Source of the DNA: Pseudoselenomonas ruminantium
GTDB lineage: Bacteria; Bacillota; Negativicutes; Selenomonadales; Selenomonadaceae
Assembly (NCBI GenBank): GCA_015058575.1
Contig: SVBZ01000041.1
Location: 1 to 64,000 of the forward strand
Length of the DNA stretch: 64,000 bases
Direction of reading: 5' to 3'
Below are positions 1 to 9,205 of this stretch, one piece after another. The notes beneath the pieces were generated by a model. It saw only the letters and a list, made by a program, of their open reading frames with translations, did no database searches and was not told the origin of the DNA. The translations under genes and the position numbers were made by a program. Numbering within the stretch: position 1 is the first letter of the stretch; the number at the start of each line of letters is the position of its first letter.

Positions 1-61
1 CTGTTTTGATTTAGAATAGTTGGTGGTTGAAATTTTCATGTGGTATGTAAATTTTACCATA
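1..61. other. Left edge, no gene seen
   Basis: AT-rich sequence before the first terminator. I see no credible reading frame with a ribosome binding site. It is probably the 3' end or trailer of a gene lying to the left of the window. Confidence 0.4.
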
Positions 62-103
62 AAAGGCGGTCCGCCGACTCTTTTGAGTCAGCGGACCGCC
101 TTT
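62..103 (+). terminator. Rho-independent terminator of an upstream gene
   Basis: An 18-bp inverted repeat with one internal mismatch: the arms are 62-80 (AAAGGCGGTCCGC then GACTC) and 85-103, around a TTTT loop. The A-tract and T-tract ends make it able to work in both directions. It probably ends transcription entering from the left. The next 170 bases (104-273) hold only the leader of the following gene. Confidence 0.75.
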
Positions 104-273
104 GTTACTAGGGATGTGTTATTTCACAGCCCCTTTTTATTGGAAATAAAAATTTTTCAAAAAAAGCAATATATTAAAGGAATTTCACCAATGTTATCGA
201 ATAAATAAATCAAGACTGTGGATACGAGCACAGTTGGAGATGTAAGAATGATAAGAATGGGAGAGTGGTAAAT

Positions 274-1203
274 GTGAAGCAAATGAAGAGAATTTTGCCG
301 ATACTGCTCGTAATCGCAGCGATGATAGTCGCTGGATGCGGCAGTTCGGATACTGGTTCGGGAAAGGTATATTGCCTTTTGCACGACAATGCTGACGCAG
401 GATTCCAGGGGGATTTGAAACAGGCTATCGTGAACCGGCTGCAGGCGGCTGGTATCGAGACGGAGGTCGTGGATGCCAAGGGCGATGCAAATGTGCAGCA
501 TGACCAAATCAAGCAGGCCATTGATGCTAAGGCCTCAGCGATTGTGTTGGCGGCTGTGGATGGCGAGGCAGTTATTCCAGAGATTGAGAAAGCCAATGCG
601 GCGGGGATTCCAATCATCCGCATCAACCGTGATATCAGCGGGGGGAAGTTCTTCTCATCGGTATCGGATGACCGTGAGGCAGGACGCATGCAGGGCGAGT
701 TTATGGCCAAAAATCTGCCGCAGGGGGCAAAGATTGTCTATATGAATGGCGAGATGACCCAGAGCGGTGCTAAGAAACGCTGGGAAGGATTCAAGGAGGC
801 CTGCCTGGATAAACGACCGGATATCCAGCTGCTGGCCTCGGCTGATTGTTCCTGGAACGAGGCGGTTGCTTTGCGGCAGATGTCACTGTGGCTCAAGCTA
901 TTCCCACAGATTGATGGTGTGGTAGGAGCTAATGATGATATGGCCTTGGGGGCAATCCGGGCATTGCGTGATGCCGGCCGGCTGGAAGGTGTGCTGGTAA
1001 GCGGTGTCGATGCGACAGATGCAGCTTTAAAGGCCGTAAGTGATGGTACGATGAGCCAGACTGTCAAGCAGGATGCTGAGGGACAGGGAGAGGGAGCTTT
1101 TGCGCTTATCCAGGCTGTACGCCAGGGGAATAAGCAGCCAGAGGATATCCTGGTTCCCTTCGTAGAAATTACCAAAGCGAATATCGGACAATTCTTGCAC
1201 TAA
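274..1203 (+). CDS. Sugar-binding lipoprotein (periplasmic binding protein, RbsB-like)
   Basis: This is a periplasmic-binding-protein-fold lipoprotein of about 309 residues, expected to bind a monosaccharide in the periplasm. The N-terminus has a short basic stretch, a hydrophobic core and the lipobox VAGC. The body has the two-lobed sugar-binder pattern, with stretches such as AAVDGEAVIP and GANDDMALGA typical of the RbsB group. I prefer the GTG at 274, because GGGAGAG (259-265) lies 8 bases upstream; a GTG at 265 is in frame but overlaps that site. No permease or ATPase gene follows. Instead an MCP starts 15 bases downstream, so a role in chemotaxis rather than transport is inferred. The exact ligand cannot be read from the sequence. 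Confidence 0.85.
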   Translation: MKQMKRILPILLVIAAMIVAGCGSSDTGSGKVYCLLHDNADAGFQGDLKQAIVNRLQAAGIETEVVDAKGDANVQHDQIKQAIDAKASAIVLAAVDGEAVIPEIEKANAAGIPIIRINRDISGGKFFSSVSDDREAGRMQGEFMAKNLPQGAKIVYMNGEMTQSGAKKRWEGFKEACLDKRPDIQLLASADCSWNEAVALRQMSLWLKLFPQIDGVVGANDDMALGAIRALRDAGRLEGVLVSGVDATDAALKAVSDGTMSQTVKQDAEGQGEGAFALIQAVRQGNKQPEDILVPFVEITKANIGQFLH

Positions 1204-1218
1204 GGACGGTGGCTCGGG

Positions 1219-2928
1219 ATGTTAAAGAATTTAAGCGTACAAATTAAAATCCTGCTGTTGGCAGGAAGTCTTTTGGTTATCATGGCACTGATCGCTGCGG
1301 TGGGAATTTACTCGGACAGCAAGGCTAAGCAGGCATTGGACGATATGTATAATTACAATATCATGTCGTCGCAGTTCCTCAATGACGCCAACAACCGGCT
1401 GCGCACCATTGATGTCGATGTAGCTTACTTGCTGCAGCAGGATTATCTGCAGGAATCCCGTAAGGTACTACTCAAGGATATTGTCGATAGGCTGCATGAT
1501 ATCCGCACAGATGCCGAAGCGCTCAAACGCATAGACCGCAGCGAAAAGGCTCAGCAGGCGCTGCAGGAGCTTGGCCAGAATCTGGATACCGCTGAAAGCA
1601 AGGTAAAAGCTGTCGAGACGATGGGCAATAGTCTTGAAGATAAGGTCAAGATCATGGAAAATCTTGGTGCGACAAAGGTTATTGCTGCCAATCTTTCGGT
1701 GCTGACGCCGGATAATGTAGCCCAGAGCAAGCAGCTGTTTGAAACGTTCAGCGATAGTTATGCGCGTACCATCAAGATTTTTGCTGCGATTATCGTGCTG
1801 GGCTTTATGCTGGGCATCAGTGTGGCTGTTTATATTGCCCGCAGCATTGCAGCTCCGCTGCATGATGCAGTGGCACGGCTGAATGTTGTGGCCGCTGGCG
1901 ATTTGACGCAGGAGATTCCATCCGCACTGCTGGGACGGCAGGATGAGGTCGGCATGGTGGTACAGGCACTTTCCAAGATGCAGCAGTCGTTGCGCGGTGT
2001 GTTGAAAGATGTCCGTGCAGAGACGGAAAGCAGTGTGACCATGGTGACAGAGGTACAGCAGCTGGTCAATGGCCTTAATGGCAATGCGCAGGATATGTCT
2101 GCCGTTACCGAGGAAATGGCAGCGGGCATGGAAGAGACGGCAGCTTCGACAGAGAATCTGCAGCATTTAAGCGACAAGCTGCGGGAACAGATTCATGGAA
2201 CAGCTAAAGAGGCAAAGCATAGTGAAACCTATACAGAAGAGATTGCCAAACGGGCCAGCACGCTGAAGGCAACGATGGAACAGTCCAGCGGCGAGGCACG
2301 GCGCATTTATGCGGAGACGAAATCTTCCCTGGAGAATGCCATCGAATCGGCGAAAGTCGTGGACAATATCAACATGCTGACGCAGGAGATTACCGATATC
2401 GCCGAGCAGACAAATCTTTTGGCACTCAATGCGGCTATCGAGGCGGCCAGGGCCGGCGAATACGGGCGTGGCTTTGCCGTGGTCGCAGATGAGGTACGCA
2501 AGCTGGCCGAGCAGTCGCATGATACGGCTGAGAAAATCCAGACGCTTACGGGACAGGTAACAGGATCGGTACAGAATCTTTCGAATGGTTCGTTCAGCTT
2601 GCTGAACTTTATGGATACGAATGTCAATAACGATTACGATATGCTGGAGAAAACGGCAATCCAGTATGAGGATGATGCAAAGTATGTCAATGGTTTCGCT
2701 AAGACGAGCAACACGACGGCACAGCAGCTTAGTGATGCTGTAGAATCCATGAGCAATGCCATGGAGGAAATCGCGAAAGCAACGCATGAGGGGGCCGTGG
2801 GCAATACGACCGTGGCCGAAAAAGTAACGGATGTTGCGGAACTTGCCAATGAGATTCTGGAAAAGATCAATGTATCGCAGCAAAGTGCAGAAAACTTGAA
2901 AAAACAGGTAGAAAAATTCAAAGTTTGA
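1219..2928 (+). CDS. Methyl-accepting chemotaxis protein
   Basis: A 569-residue transmembrane chemoreceptor. The first membrane helix is at about residues 10-28, then comes a periplasmic helical sensor region to about 183 and a second membrane helix at about 184-207. A HAMP linker (about 208-262) and the cytoplasmic signalling coiled coil follow. The highly conserved hairpin tip, which contacts CheA and CheW, is visible at about 396-414 ([19 protein letters not shown]). The C-terminus ends FKV and carries no CheR-tethering pentapeptide. The C-terminal half has the short segment with DYDMLEKT that is common in clostridial MCPs. It lies 15 bases after a sugar-binding lipoprotein and is probably cotranscribed with it, suggesting that the lipoprotein presents ligand to it (inference). 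Confidence 0.93.
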   Translation: MLKNLSVQIKILLLAGSLLVIMALIAAVGIYSDSKAKQALDDMYNYNIMSSQFLNDANNRLRTIDVDVAYLLQQDYLQESRKVLLKDIVDRLHDIRTDAEALKRIDRSEKAQQALQELGQNLDTAESKVKAVETMGNSLEDKVKIMENLGATKVIAANLSVLTPDNVAQSKQLFETFSDSYARTIKIFAAIIVLGFMLGISVAVYIARSIAAPLHDAVARLNVVAAGDLTQEIPSALLGRQDEVGMVVQALSKMQQSLRGVLKDVRAETESSVTMVTEVQQLVNGLNGNAQDMSAVTEEMAAGMEETAASTENLQHLSDKLREQIHGTAKEAKHSETYTEEIAKRASTLKATMEQSSGEARRIYAETKSSLENAIESAKVVDNINMLTQEITDIAEQTNLLALNAAIEAARAGEYGRGFAVVADEVRKLAEQSHDTAEKIQTLTGQVTGSVQNLSNGSFSLLNFMDTNVNNDYDMLEKTAIQYEDDAKYVNGFAKTSNTTAQQLSDAVESMSNAMEEIAKATHEGAVGNTTVAEKVTDVAELANEILEKINVSQQSAENLKKQVEKFKV

Positions 2929-2959
2929 TTTATTGGCAGGACTGACTGCTAATAAAAAG

Positions 2960-3007
2960 ATGCTTCGCAAGCAGAAATTATTTTTTATGCTTGCGAAGTA
3001 TTTTTTT
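2960..3007 (+). terminator. Rho-independent terminator
   Basis: Inverted repeat with arms TGCTTCGCAAGCA (2961-2973) and TGCTTGCGAAGTA (2988-3000), one G-T pair, followed by seven Ts. It ends the first lipoprotein-MCP unit. A TATAAT at 3012-3017 directly after it may be the -10 of the next gene, with a TTGCGA at 2991-2996 and a short 15-base spacer; this promoter is only tentative. Confidence 0.8.
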
Positions 3008-3050
3008 ATGGTATAATAATTTTGTTTAATACAAAAGGGGGAAAGTTTTA

Positions 3051-4748
3051 GTGGATCGGATAACAATTCGGCAGAAACTGTTTTTGGTTTTTGGGGCGCT
3101 TATTTTTATTTTTGCTGCCAATGGCCTGTATACAGGCTATAGCCTGAACAGTATCAATGAAGGAGCGCTTCGCATTGCGACGGAGCATTTGGCAAGTGTT
3201 ATGGCTGGTGTGGAAAGCAGTCATACGCTATCAGATTATCGGCAGGGCGAGTATGCCGTAGCTACGGCGACGACGCTTCCTAATCGCATTCATGCGGCCC
3301 AGGAAACGCTGAAACGTGCAGATCAGCTGGATATTGCTTTCGATAAGGTGGAACCATCCGTGGCGCCAGAAGTCCGGGAAGACTTCCAGTCAATGCGCAG
3401 CATCTGGGAAAGCTATAAGAAAAATACTCGTGAGATCATCAAGCTGTCCAAGGATGGTAAAAATGCCGAGGCAATCAAGCTGCTGGACAAGTCCGGTAGC
3501 CAATATGCTGAAATGACGGCAAAGCTCAGCCGTGTCGTTGACAGCAGCAAGGATTTCATCCATAAGGAAAGTGCTGCGGCTTCGGCGCAGTATGAAAGAA
3601 CGAAATGGACGTTGATTGTCTGCATTGTTCTCGTCGTGTTATTGGCTGGTGCTATGGCATTCTATCTGAGCTCGGCAATCATGACATCAATCCGTTATCT
3701 TATGGATGTATCGCGGGAAGTGGCCGCTGGCAACCTCAAGGTTGAGGCTGTCCCGCAGACGCAGGATGAGTTTGGGGAGCTCACGGTGGCTTATGGTGAT
3801 ACCATAAAGAATCTGCGGGAACTCATCAAGCACATCCAGCAGACGTCGGAGGAAGTGTCGACTTTTGCGACGCAGCTGACAGAAAATGCCAGCCAATCGG
3901 CACAGGCAACGCAGCAGGTAGCTGTATCGATTACCAATGTGGCCGGGAATACCAGCCAGCAGGGTGAGGCCGTAAGTGCATCGCTCACGGATATCCAGGA
4001 AATGTCTGCAAGCCTGCAGGGCTTTCAAGGCAAGGCATCGGCTTCGGTCGATGCTGCGCATAATGTCGAAGTCATCGCTGAGGACGGCAAGGCAGCCATC
4101 GCGGGTGCCGTAGATCAGATGGCGGAGATCGCAGATTCGGTTATGGATTCGGCGCAGGTCATCAAGAAACTGGCGGAGCGGTCGGAGGAAATCGGGCAGA
4201 TATCGAGTACGATTTCCGGGATTGCTGAGCAGACGAATCTGTTATCGCTGAATGCCGCTATCGAGGCTGCCCGTGCTGGTGAATATGGACGCGGCTTTGC
4301 CGTAGTCGCTGATGAAGTCCGCAAGCTGGCCGAAGAGTCGAATACGGCAGCGCGCAAGATAGCAGAGCTGATCACGACTATCCAGCAGGATACGGAGCAG
4401 GCTGTCCAGCGCATGCAGAAGGGGACGGAAGATGTGCAGAGTGGCCGTACTGTCGTATCACAGGCAGGCAGTGCCTTTGAAAACATTGCAGCGGCTGTGA
4501 CCGATCTTACCCGGCATGCCGACGCTATCCTTAGCGAAGCGGCAAAGTCTGCGGCGAAGGCGGAGACTTTGGTCGGAGTGATGGAAGGCATCAACAAATC
4601 AGGCCTTGATGTGGCTTCGGAGACGCAGTCGGTATCGGCAGCGACAGAGGAGCAGTCAGCGGCTATGGATGAAGTGGCAAATGCCAGCCGCAATCTGGCA
4701 AGCCTCGCGGAGGAACTTTCCGATTCCGCGGCGAAGTTCAAGATTTGA
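3051..4748 (+). CDS. Methyl-accepting chemotaxis protein with four-helix-bundle-type sensor
   Basis: A 565-residue chemoreceptor starting at GTG 3051 behind the strong site AGGGGGAAAG. Membrane helices are at about residues 10-28 and 183-206. The ~150-residue extracytoplasmic region between them is helical and resembles four-helix-bundle MCP sensors. A HAMP domain follows, then a signalling domain with the conserved tip at about 393-411 ([19 protein letters not shown]) and a glutamine/glutamate-rich methylation helix near the C-terminus ([12 protein letters not shown]). No CheR pentapeptide is present. The gene is 12 bases upstream of a second sugar-binding lipoprotein, giving a mirror arrangement of the first pair. 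Function in CheA/CheW-dependent taxis is established for the family; the ligand is unknown. Confidence 0.93.
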   Translation: MDRITIRQKLFLVFGALIFIFAANGLYTGYSLNSINEGALRIATEHLASVMAGVESSHTLSDYRQGEYAVATATTLPNRIHAAQETLKRADQLDIAFDKVEPSVAPEVREDFQSMRSIWESYKKNTREIIKLSKDGKNAEAIKLLDKSGSQYAEMTAKLSRVVDSSKDFIHKESAAASAQYERTKWTLIVCIVLVVLLAGAMAFYLSSAIMTSIRYLMDVSREVAAGNLKVEAVPQTQDEFGELTVAYGDTIKNLRELIKHIQQTSEEVSTFATQLTENASQSAQATQQVAVSITNVAGNTSQQGEAVSASLTDIQEMSASLQGFQGKASASVDAAHNVEVIAEDGKAAIAGAVDQMAEIADSVMDSAQVIKKLAERSEEIGQISSTISGIAEQTNLLSLNAAIEAARAGEYGRGFAVVADEVRKLAEESNTAARKIAELITTIQQDTEQAVQRMQKGTEDVQSGRTVVSQAGSAFENIAAAVTDLTRHADAILSEAAKSAAKAETLVGVMEGINKSGLDVASETQSVSAATEEQSAAMDEVANASRNLASLAEELSDSAAKFKI

Positions 4749-4760
4749 GGAGGCCTTAGG

Positions 4761-5780
4761 ATGAAGAAAATCATTACGCTGTTCTGTCTGGCAGCCTTGG
4801 GGCTCAGTGCCTTGGTGCTCGGTGGTTGTGGCAGTGATGCGGATAACAATAAAAAAGTGGCGGTGGCATTTGCCAATTCGTCGCCAAGCTGGCAGAAAAA
4901 TGGCCAGACGATCAAAGAAAGCCTGGAAAAGGAAGGCTATACCGTTGACCTGCAATTTGCGGATACGGCCAGCCAGCAGGCTGATCAGATCAAGTCCCAG
5001 CTGGAGGCGGCACCGAAATGTATCGTCATTGGTGCTGTGGATGGCGAAGCCTTGCAGGAAGTATTGAACGCTGCCAAGGAGAAAAAGATACCGGTCATCG
5101 CCTACGATCGTCTGGTCATGAACTCCGATGCCGTTTCGTACTACGCATCCTTTGATAATGCTGCCGTTGGCCAGGCGATGGGCGAATATATCGAAGCCAA
5201 ACTGAATCTGAAAGGTGGGGCAGGACCTTTTCAGATGGAGGTCTTTGCCGGCGATCCGGCTGATAACAATGCCCATGTATTCTTCGCTGGGGCGATGGAT
5301 GTCCTGAAACCGTATATCGACAAGGGGCAGCTTGTCATCCCGTCGCGGCAGACCAGTTTTGAGCAGGTAGCAATCAAAGGCTGGGAGGCCAAAGGGGCTG
5401 AAGCGCGCATGGAGAAGCTCCTGCAGGGTGCCGATGCGGGCGTAAAGCTGGATGTCATTCTTGCCCCTAATGACGGACTGGCTGGCGGCATCCGCGAAGC
5501 GCTCAAGAAAAATGGCTATGGCCAGATGCCATTGATGACTGGTCAGGATGCTGAAAGCCAGGCACTCGATGCTATCCGTAAAGATGAGCAGGCCATTACT
5601 ATCTACAAAGCGCCGGAACTGCTGGTAGCCAAGACGATTCGTATGATAAAAGCCGTCGTCGAGGGGACGCAGCCCGATATCAACGATGTCAAATCGTACA
5701 ACAATGGTGCGGTTACTGTACCGGCATATCTCTGTACGCCGCTGATTATCGATAAAGATAACTTGAACGAAGTGAAATAA
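4761..5780 (+). CDS. Sugar-binding lipoprotein (ChvE/XylF-like)
   Basis: A 339-residue periplasmic sugar-binding lipoprotein. A signal peptide ending in the lipobox LGGC is followed by a two-domain binding fold. Motifs such as PVIAYDRL, YYASFDNAAVGQ and AGDPADNNA are characteristic of the XylF/ChvE group of multiple-sugar binders. The ATG at 4761 is preceded by GAGGAGG. No ABC permease or ATPase is adjacent; an MCP precedes it by 12 bases and an MCP remnant follows in the same frame after the stop. ChvE itself is known to act both in uptake and as a ligand-presenting protein for a sensor kinase, so a chemosensory role here is reasonable but inferred. Confidence 0.88.
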   Translation: MKKIITLFCLAALGLSALVLGGCGSDADNNKKVAVAFANSSPSWQKNGQTIKESLEKEGYTVDLQFADTASQQADQIKSQLEAAPKCIVIGAVDGEALQEVLNAAKEKKIPVIAYDRLVMNSDAVSYYASFDNAAVGQAMGEYIEAKLNLKGGAGPFQMEVFAGDPADNNAHVFFAGAMDVLKPYIDKGQLVIPSRQTSFEQVAIKGWEAKGAEARMEKLLQGADAGVKLDVILAPNDGLAGGIREALKKNGYGQMPLMTGQDAESQALDAIRKDEQAITIYKAPELLVAKTIRMIKAVVEGTQPDINDVKSYNNGAVTVPAYLCTPLIIDKDNLNEVK

Positions 5781-6113
5781 AGCAACAGCGTAGAGCGGGA
5801 GAAGCTTATCACCCAGATGAGTGCAACGTCAGAGCAGGTAGCAGCTTCCAGTGAGGAGCTGACAGCCAGTGCCCAGCAGTCGGCTGAGGCATCGACAAAT
5901 GTAGCGCAGACGGTATCTGCCGGCGGCGCTCACATCGAAACTGCTGTCAGCCGCATCGATGAGGTAAGCCGCAAAACGGCGGAGCAGACAGAATCTATCT
6001 CAGCGGCTACGGAAGAACAGTCAGCTTCTACGCAAGAGATTGCCGCAGCCTTCCAATCCTTGGCCAAGATGGCTTCGGATTTGCAGGATATGGCAGCGAA
6101 ATTCCGCATCTAA
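5781..6113 (+). pseudogene. Remnant of an MCP signalling domain lacking the hairpin tip
   Basis: Directly after the TAA of the preceding lipoprotein, and in the same frame, 110 codons read as MCP signalling coiled coil. The first part (SEQVAASSEELTASAQQSAE) matches the descending helix and the second ([19 protein letters not shown]) the ascending helix, ending KFRI. The conserved tip between them is missing, as are the membrane, sensor and HAMP parts. An ATG at 5817 could start a 98-residue product, but no clear ribosome binding site precedes it. The simplest reading is a third MCP reduced by deletion. A product made from ATG 5817 would be a soluble, tip-less helical hairpin. Confidence 0.7.
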
Positions 6114-6131
6114 GCGATAAATTAAGATAAT

Positions 6132-6179
6132 AAAAACAGGATCATTGACTCTGATGTTCGAGTCAATGGTCCTGTTTTA
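6132..6179. terminator. Bidirectional terminator between convergent genes
   Basis: Inverted repeat AAAACAGGATCATTGACTC / GAGTCAATGGTCCTGTTTT with an 8-base loop and one mismatch. A-tract and T-tract flanks suit termination of both the MCP/lipoprotein cluster (plus) and the XRE regulator (minus). Confidence 0.8.
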
Positions 6180-6182
6180 TTT

Positions 6183-6533
6183 CTATTCGGGTTTCTTCGA
6201 ACGGTTTTCACGTTCGTACACGGCGTCCAGCGTGATATCTACGATGTCCTTGCCGGACTCGCTAAGATTAAGATATTTTTGCAGCTGTCCACCGGAGCGG
6301 GAGTCCATTGTGCGAATCTGCGTTTCAAGTGTCGATTCTTCGTGACCGAGCAAGTAGTCGGCACTGACCCCAAAAAGCGCAGAAAGCTCACGAAGTTTTC
6401 GTGTAGGCTGGATAACGCCGCTTTCGTACTTATTGTAAGCCGTTCGAGTGATGCCCAGATATTTTGCCATATCTTCCTGCGACATGTGCTTAGCTTTGCG
6501 GAGCTCACGCAGCCGGCAAGCGGTGATGTCCAT
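6183..6533 (-). CDS. XRE-family transcriptional regulator
   Basis: A 116-residue protein with an N-terminal Cro/C1-type helix-turn-helix at about residues 8-62: LRELRKAKHMSQEDMAKYL and the recognition segment ITRTAYNKYESG. The ~50-residue C-terminal tail has no recognised domain. I place the start at 6533, where AAGGAG stands 8 bases upstream on the minus strand; the frame is open further but lacks a site. It is divergent from the zinc-ribbon gene at 6714, with a 180-base gap that may carry both promoters (an AGTATA at 6555-6560 reads TATACT on its strand). Target genes are unknown; control of its own gene or of the divergent gene is possible. Confidence 0.85.
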   Translation of the reverse strand: MDITACRLRELRKAKHMSQEDMAKYLGITRTAYNKYESGVIQPTRKLRELSALFGVSADYLLGHEESTLETQIRTMDSRSGGQLQKYLNLSESGKDIVDITLDAVYERENRSKKPE

Positions 6534-6713
6534 AAGAATCACTCCTTGTTCATTAGTATAGTGTGAAATCATTTGCTGAAAAAGTCGTGAGTTTAAATAC
6601 AACTAAAAGAAGGAATTTTGCTTATGGATATAGAAATAGTGAAAATAAATCACATATAAAGGTAAAGTGAGAAATAAATGTGATTTTGAGAGCTATAGAA
6701 GGAGGAATTGTAA

Positions 6714-7298
6714 ATGGCTAAGTTTTGTGAGAAGTGTGGTGCGCCGTTAGAGGGGGAGAGTCAGTTCTGTCCGAAATGTGGTGCGTCTGCTGGTGGGGGG
6801 AATTCGAAAAAAGGAAAATTCAAGCTAGGGTGCTTAGGCTTTATCGCCTTGCTGCTTGTCATTGGATTGTTTAATAGTTGTGGCAGTAATAGCAAAGAGA
6901 ATCCATCGCAGACGAATACAACTTCGTCGTCTTCTGCTGCGCAGGAACAAAAGTCAAAAGAGAAAGTTTATGAAGATGCAGATATCAATGTGCTTATAAA
7001 AGAAGCAAAAGAAAATGCTGCGGCAGCCAATCAGAATTATAAGAAGAAAAATATCAAGATAACGGGTGTATTGAAGAATATAGATTCTGATGTAAAATAT
7101 ATTACGCTAGATGGCACGGATAAAAACTATTCGATGATTCATATGACGTGCCGGATAAATTCGAAGAATGATACGCTAAAGGAAAGTGTACTGAAGCTCA
7201 AAAAAGGCCAGATGGTGACAGTGTATGGTACCGTTAAGGAAGTTGGCGACATCATGGGTTATGAACTGAGTTTGGATAAAGTGGAAGCTGCTCAATAA
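6714..7298 (+). CDS. Zinc-ribbon membrane protein with OB-fold-like C-terminus
   Basis: A 194-residue protein. It begins with a double-CxxC zinc ribbon (FCEKCGAPL... FCPKCGAS) at residues 4-25, has one hydrophobic helix at about 39-56, and a Ser/Thr/Gln-rich linker. The C-terminal ~110 residues contain a VYEDADIN.. helix and a beta-rich segment (ITGVLKNID, YITLDG, MVTVYGTVKEV) resembling the tRNA_anti-like OB fold found in small envelope proteins. The ribosome site GAAGGAGG precedes ATG 6714. It is probably cotranscribed with the second zinc-ribbon gene 34 bases downstream. No biochemical function can be assigned. Confidence 0.75.
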   Translation: MAKFCEKCGAPLEGESQFCPKCGASAGGGNSKKGKFKLGCLGFIALLLVIGLFNSCGSNSKENPSQTNTTSSSSAAQEQKSKEKVYEDADINVLIKEAKENAAAANQNYKKKNIKITGVLKNIDSDVKYITLDGTDKNYSMIHMTCRINSKNDTLKESVLKLKKGQMVTVYGTVKEVGDIMGYELSLDKVEAAQ

Positions 7299-7332
7299 TT
7301 GATGGAATGGATTTAAAAGGAGATGTTGTATA

Positions 7333-7782
7333 ATGTTTTGTAAGGAATGTGGCAAGGAATATTCTGAGCAGTCAGCATTTTGTCCGAATTGTGGAGTGTC
7401 GACTTCAAATGAGACAAGAGGGGCCGTTTGGTCTTCGGGGCGTTTGATAATCAGTATTTTATCTATGGTTCTATGTTTGATTATTGCCTTCCAGTCCTGT
7501 GCGGCAGGACTAAGCAATGCCATGCAGGAAAATGGAGCAACAAGCGGTACCAGCGGCATGATGTTGGCATTTTGTATGTTGTTGGCTGGTATTATCGGAG
7601 CTGTGACCAGAAATTCCAAATCACAGATTGTCACCATGATTCCTGCAGGTTTTTATTGGTTCGGCACTTTGTTGACTTTTGGTACTGGCTCAACCTATGG
7701 CGATTTACCTGTCTGGGGAGGGTTTTCTTTCGTCTTCGGATTAGTCTTCGTGATAGCTGGACTGAAGATGAAAAAAGCATAA
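7333..7782 (+). CDS. Zinc-ribbon membrane protein, function unknown
   Basis: A 149-residue protein with an N-terminal zinc ribbon (FCKECGKEY... FCPNCGVS, residues 2-23), then four hydrophobic stretches at about 37-57, 72-91, 97-117 and 124-145. This is the common small-membrane-protein layout of a cytoplasmic zinc ribbon plus a helical bundle. AAAAGGAG precedes ATG 7333. The shared zinc ribbon and close spacing with the gene upstream suggest one transcript ending at the terminator at 7801. No function is recognised. Confidence 0.7.
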   Translation: MFCKECGKEYSEQSAFCPNCGVSTSNETRGAVWSSGRLIISILSMVLCLIIAFQSCAAGLSNAMQENGATSGTSGMMLAFCMLLAGIIGAVTRNSKSQIVTMIPAGFYWFGTLLTFGTGSTYGDLPVWGGFSFVFGLVFVIAGLKMKKA

Positions 7783-7800
7783 CAGCGCAGATATAAAAAA

Positions 7801-7836
7801 TCCCGTCTCTCGTGGAAGAGAGGCGGGATTTTTTTA
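7801..7836. terminator. Bidirectional terminator
   Basis: Stem TCCCGTCTCT (7801-7810) / AGAGGCGGGA (7819-7828) with an A-tract before and eight Ts after. It serves the zinc-ribbon pair (plus) and overlaps the last bases of the convergent desulfidase gene (minus). Confidence 0.85.
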
Positions 7837-9111
7837 TTTGCCGATCATCATATCGATGATTTCTTTGTCCGTTTCTTTCATGCCGATTCGGCCGAGGCGG
7901 CTGATGTTGCGGATGGTGTTTTCGACGCCTTTTAATACGAGGCCGTCGCCACCGTAGAATTGCTGGCCATTGCGGTACATCTCGAAGCCCATGATGCCGG
8001 CGTCAACGGCGGCTGATATCTTGGCGGCACAGGATGCCTTGGCACCATCGCAGACGATGCCGGAGGTGATGGCCAGCGCGTTGACGATGGTGTGGATGAC
8101 GGCCTGGTAGTCGCCGCCGCAGAGCCAGGCGATGCCGGCACCAGCACCAGCGCCGGCACTTACAGCGCCGCAATAGGCTGACAGGCGGCCGATGCCCTCC
8201 TTTTCATGCAGCGTCACGAGGTTTGCGAGCAATAGGGCGCGATAAAGCTGCTCCTTCGTCGCGCCGACTTCTTTGGCGTATTCGATGACGGGCAGGGAGA
8301 CGGTCATGCCTTGGTTGCCACTGCCGGAATTGATAACGACGGGCAGCTCGCAGCCATTCATGCGGGCATCTGATCCTGCTGCTGCGCGGGCACGGGCGCG
8401 GATATGGATATCGTTGCCGAAGGCTTTCAATAGCGTCTTGCCTATGTTGGCACCGTAATCATTCTTAAGCCCCTCATCGGCGATGGCCGTATTATAGGCA
8501 ATCTGGCGATCGAGGATAGCGCGAACGTCTGCAAGGTCGCAGGTCATGGCAAAATCGTAGATATCCTCGATGGTCATACATTCATAGTCGGGCTTATCGG
8601 CCGCAACTGCTGTGATGATTTCCTTTTCGAGCAGGATTTCGCCGTTGCGGGAAATCTTTACGATATTGGTATGCTCGTTGACGATGTGGACGGAGGCTGT
8701 ATCCGAGCCTTTGCTTACCGTAACGATGATGTCGAGGACGTGTCCGGAGTGTGCGGCTTCGACTTTTATTACGGCCTGCTCAAGGTAGCTGCCAAGTTTG
8801 GCTTTGGCGGCTTCCGGGGCATGGGCGATGACTTCGAGGCCCGCTGTTTCGTCGCCGGCGATGATGCCGATAGCGGCGGCTGCTTCGATGCCCTTGCGGC
8901 CGCCAGTATTGGGAACGACAACGCTTTTGACGTTCTTGATGATGTTGCCGCTGGCGGCAATCGTGACTTTGTCGGGCAATGTGCCGAGAACGGCACGGGC
9001 TTTGGCCGCGCAGTAGGCAATGGCAATCGGCTCAGTACAGCCCATGGCTGGCACGAGCTCGCGCTGGAGGATTTCGACGTAGCTTTTGTAGGTAGAATCG
9101 TTTTTGTTCAT
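7834..9111 (-). CDS. cyuA: L-cysteine desulfidase (UPF0597/CyuA family)
   Basis: A 425-residue member of the UPF0597 family (E. coli YhaM/CyuA, archaeal CdsB), related to serine dehydratase alpha subunits. The family uses a [4Fe-4S] cluster to break L-cysteine into sulfide, ammonia and pyruvate in the cytoplasm. Visible signatures are the N-terminal GCTEPIAIAYCAA, SGNIIKNVKSV, the glycine-rich SGSGNQG stretch and the C-terminal CDGAKASCAAK, which together supply the cluster cysteines. The ATG at 9111 has GGAGC 8 bases upstream. It stands alone, with its 3' end touching the terminator at 7801-7836. A related serine/threonine deaminase activity cannot be excluded. Confidence 0.85.
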   Translation of the reverse strand: MNKNDSTYKSYVEILQRELVPAMGCTEPIAIAYCAAKARAVLGTLPDKVTIAASGNIIKNVKSVVVPNTGGRKGIEAAAAIGIIAGDETAGLEVIAHAPEAAKAKLGSYLEQAVIKVEAAHSGHVLDIIVTVSKGSDTASVHIVNEHTNIVKISRNGEILLEKEIITAVAADKPDYECMTIEDIYDFAMTCDLADVRAILDRQIAYNTAIADEGLKNDYGANIGKTLLKAFGNDIHIRARARAAAGSDARMNGCELPVVINSGSGNQGMTVSLPVIEYAKEVGATKEQLYRALLLANLVTLHEKEGIGRLSAYCGAVSAGAGAGAGIAWLCGGDYQAVIHTIVNALAITSGIVCDGAKASCAAKISAAVDAGIMGFEMYRNGQQFYGGDGLVLKGVENTIRNISRLGRIGMKETDKEIIDMMIGK

Positions 9112-9170
9112 GCTGGATGCTCCATTTCGTAAGAGTAGTTGCTCTCATTATATCGCAACACAGATAAGAA

Positions 9171-9199
9171 AAATAGCCTCCCAAGCGCGGGAGGCTATT
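9171..9199 (-). terminator. Rho-independent terminator (minus strand)
   Basis: Perfect 11-bp stem AATAGCCTCCC / GGGAGGCTATT with a 6-base loop. On the minus strand it is followed by TTTTTC, and it lies 6 bases beyond the stop of the gene at 9206-9511. Confidence 0.8.
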
Positions 9200-9205
9200 A
9201 TGCGG

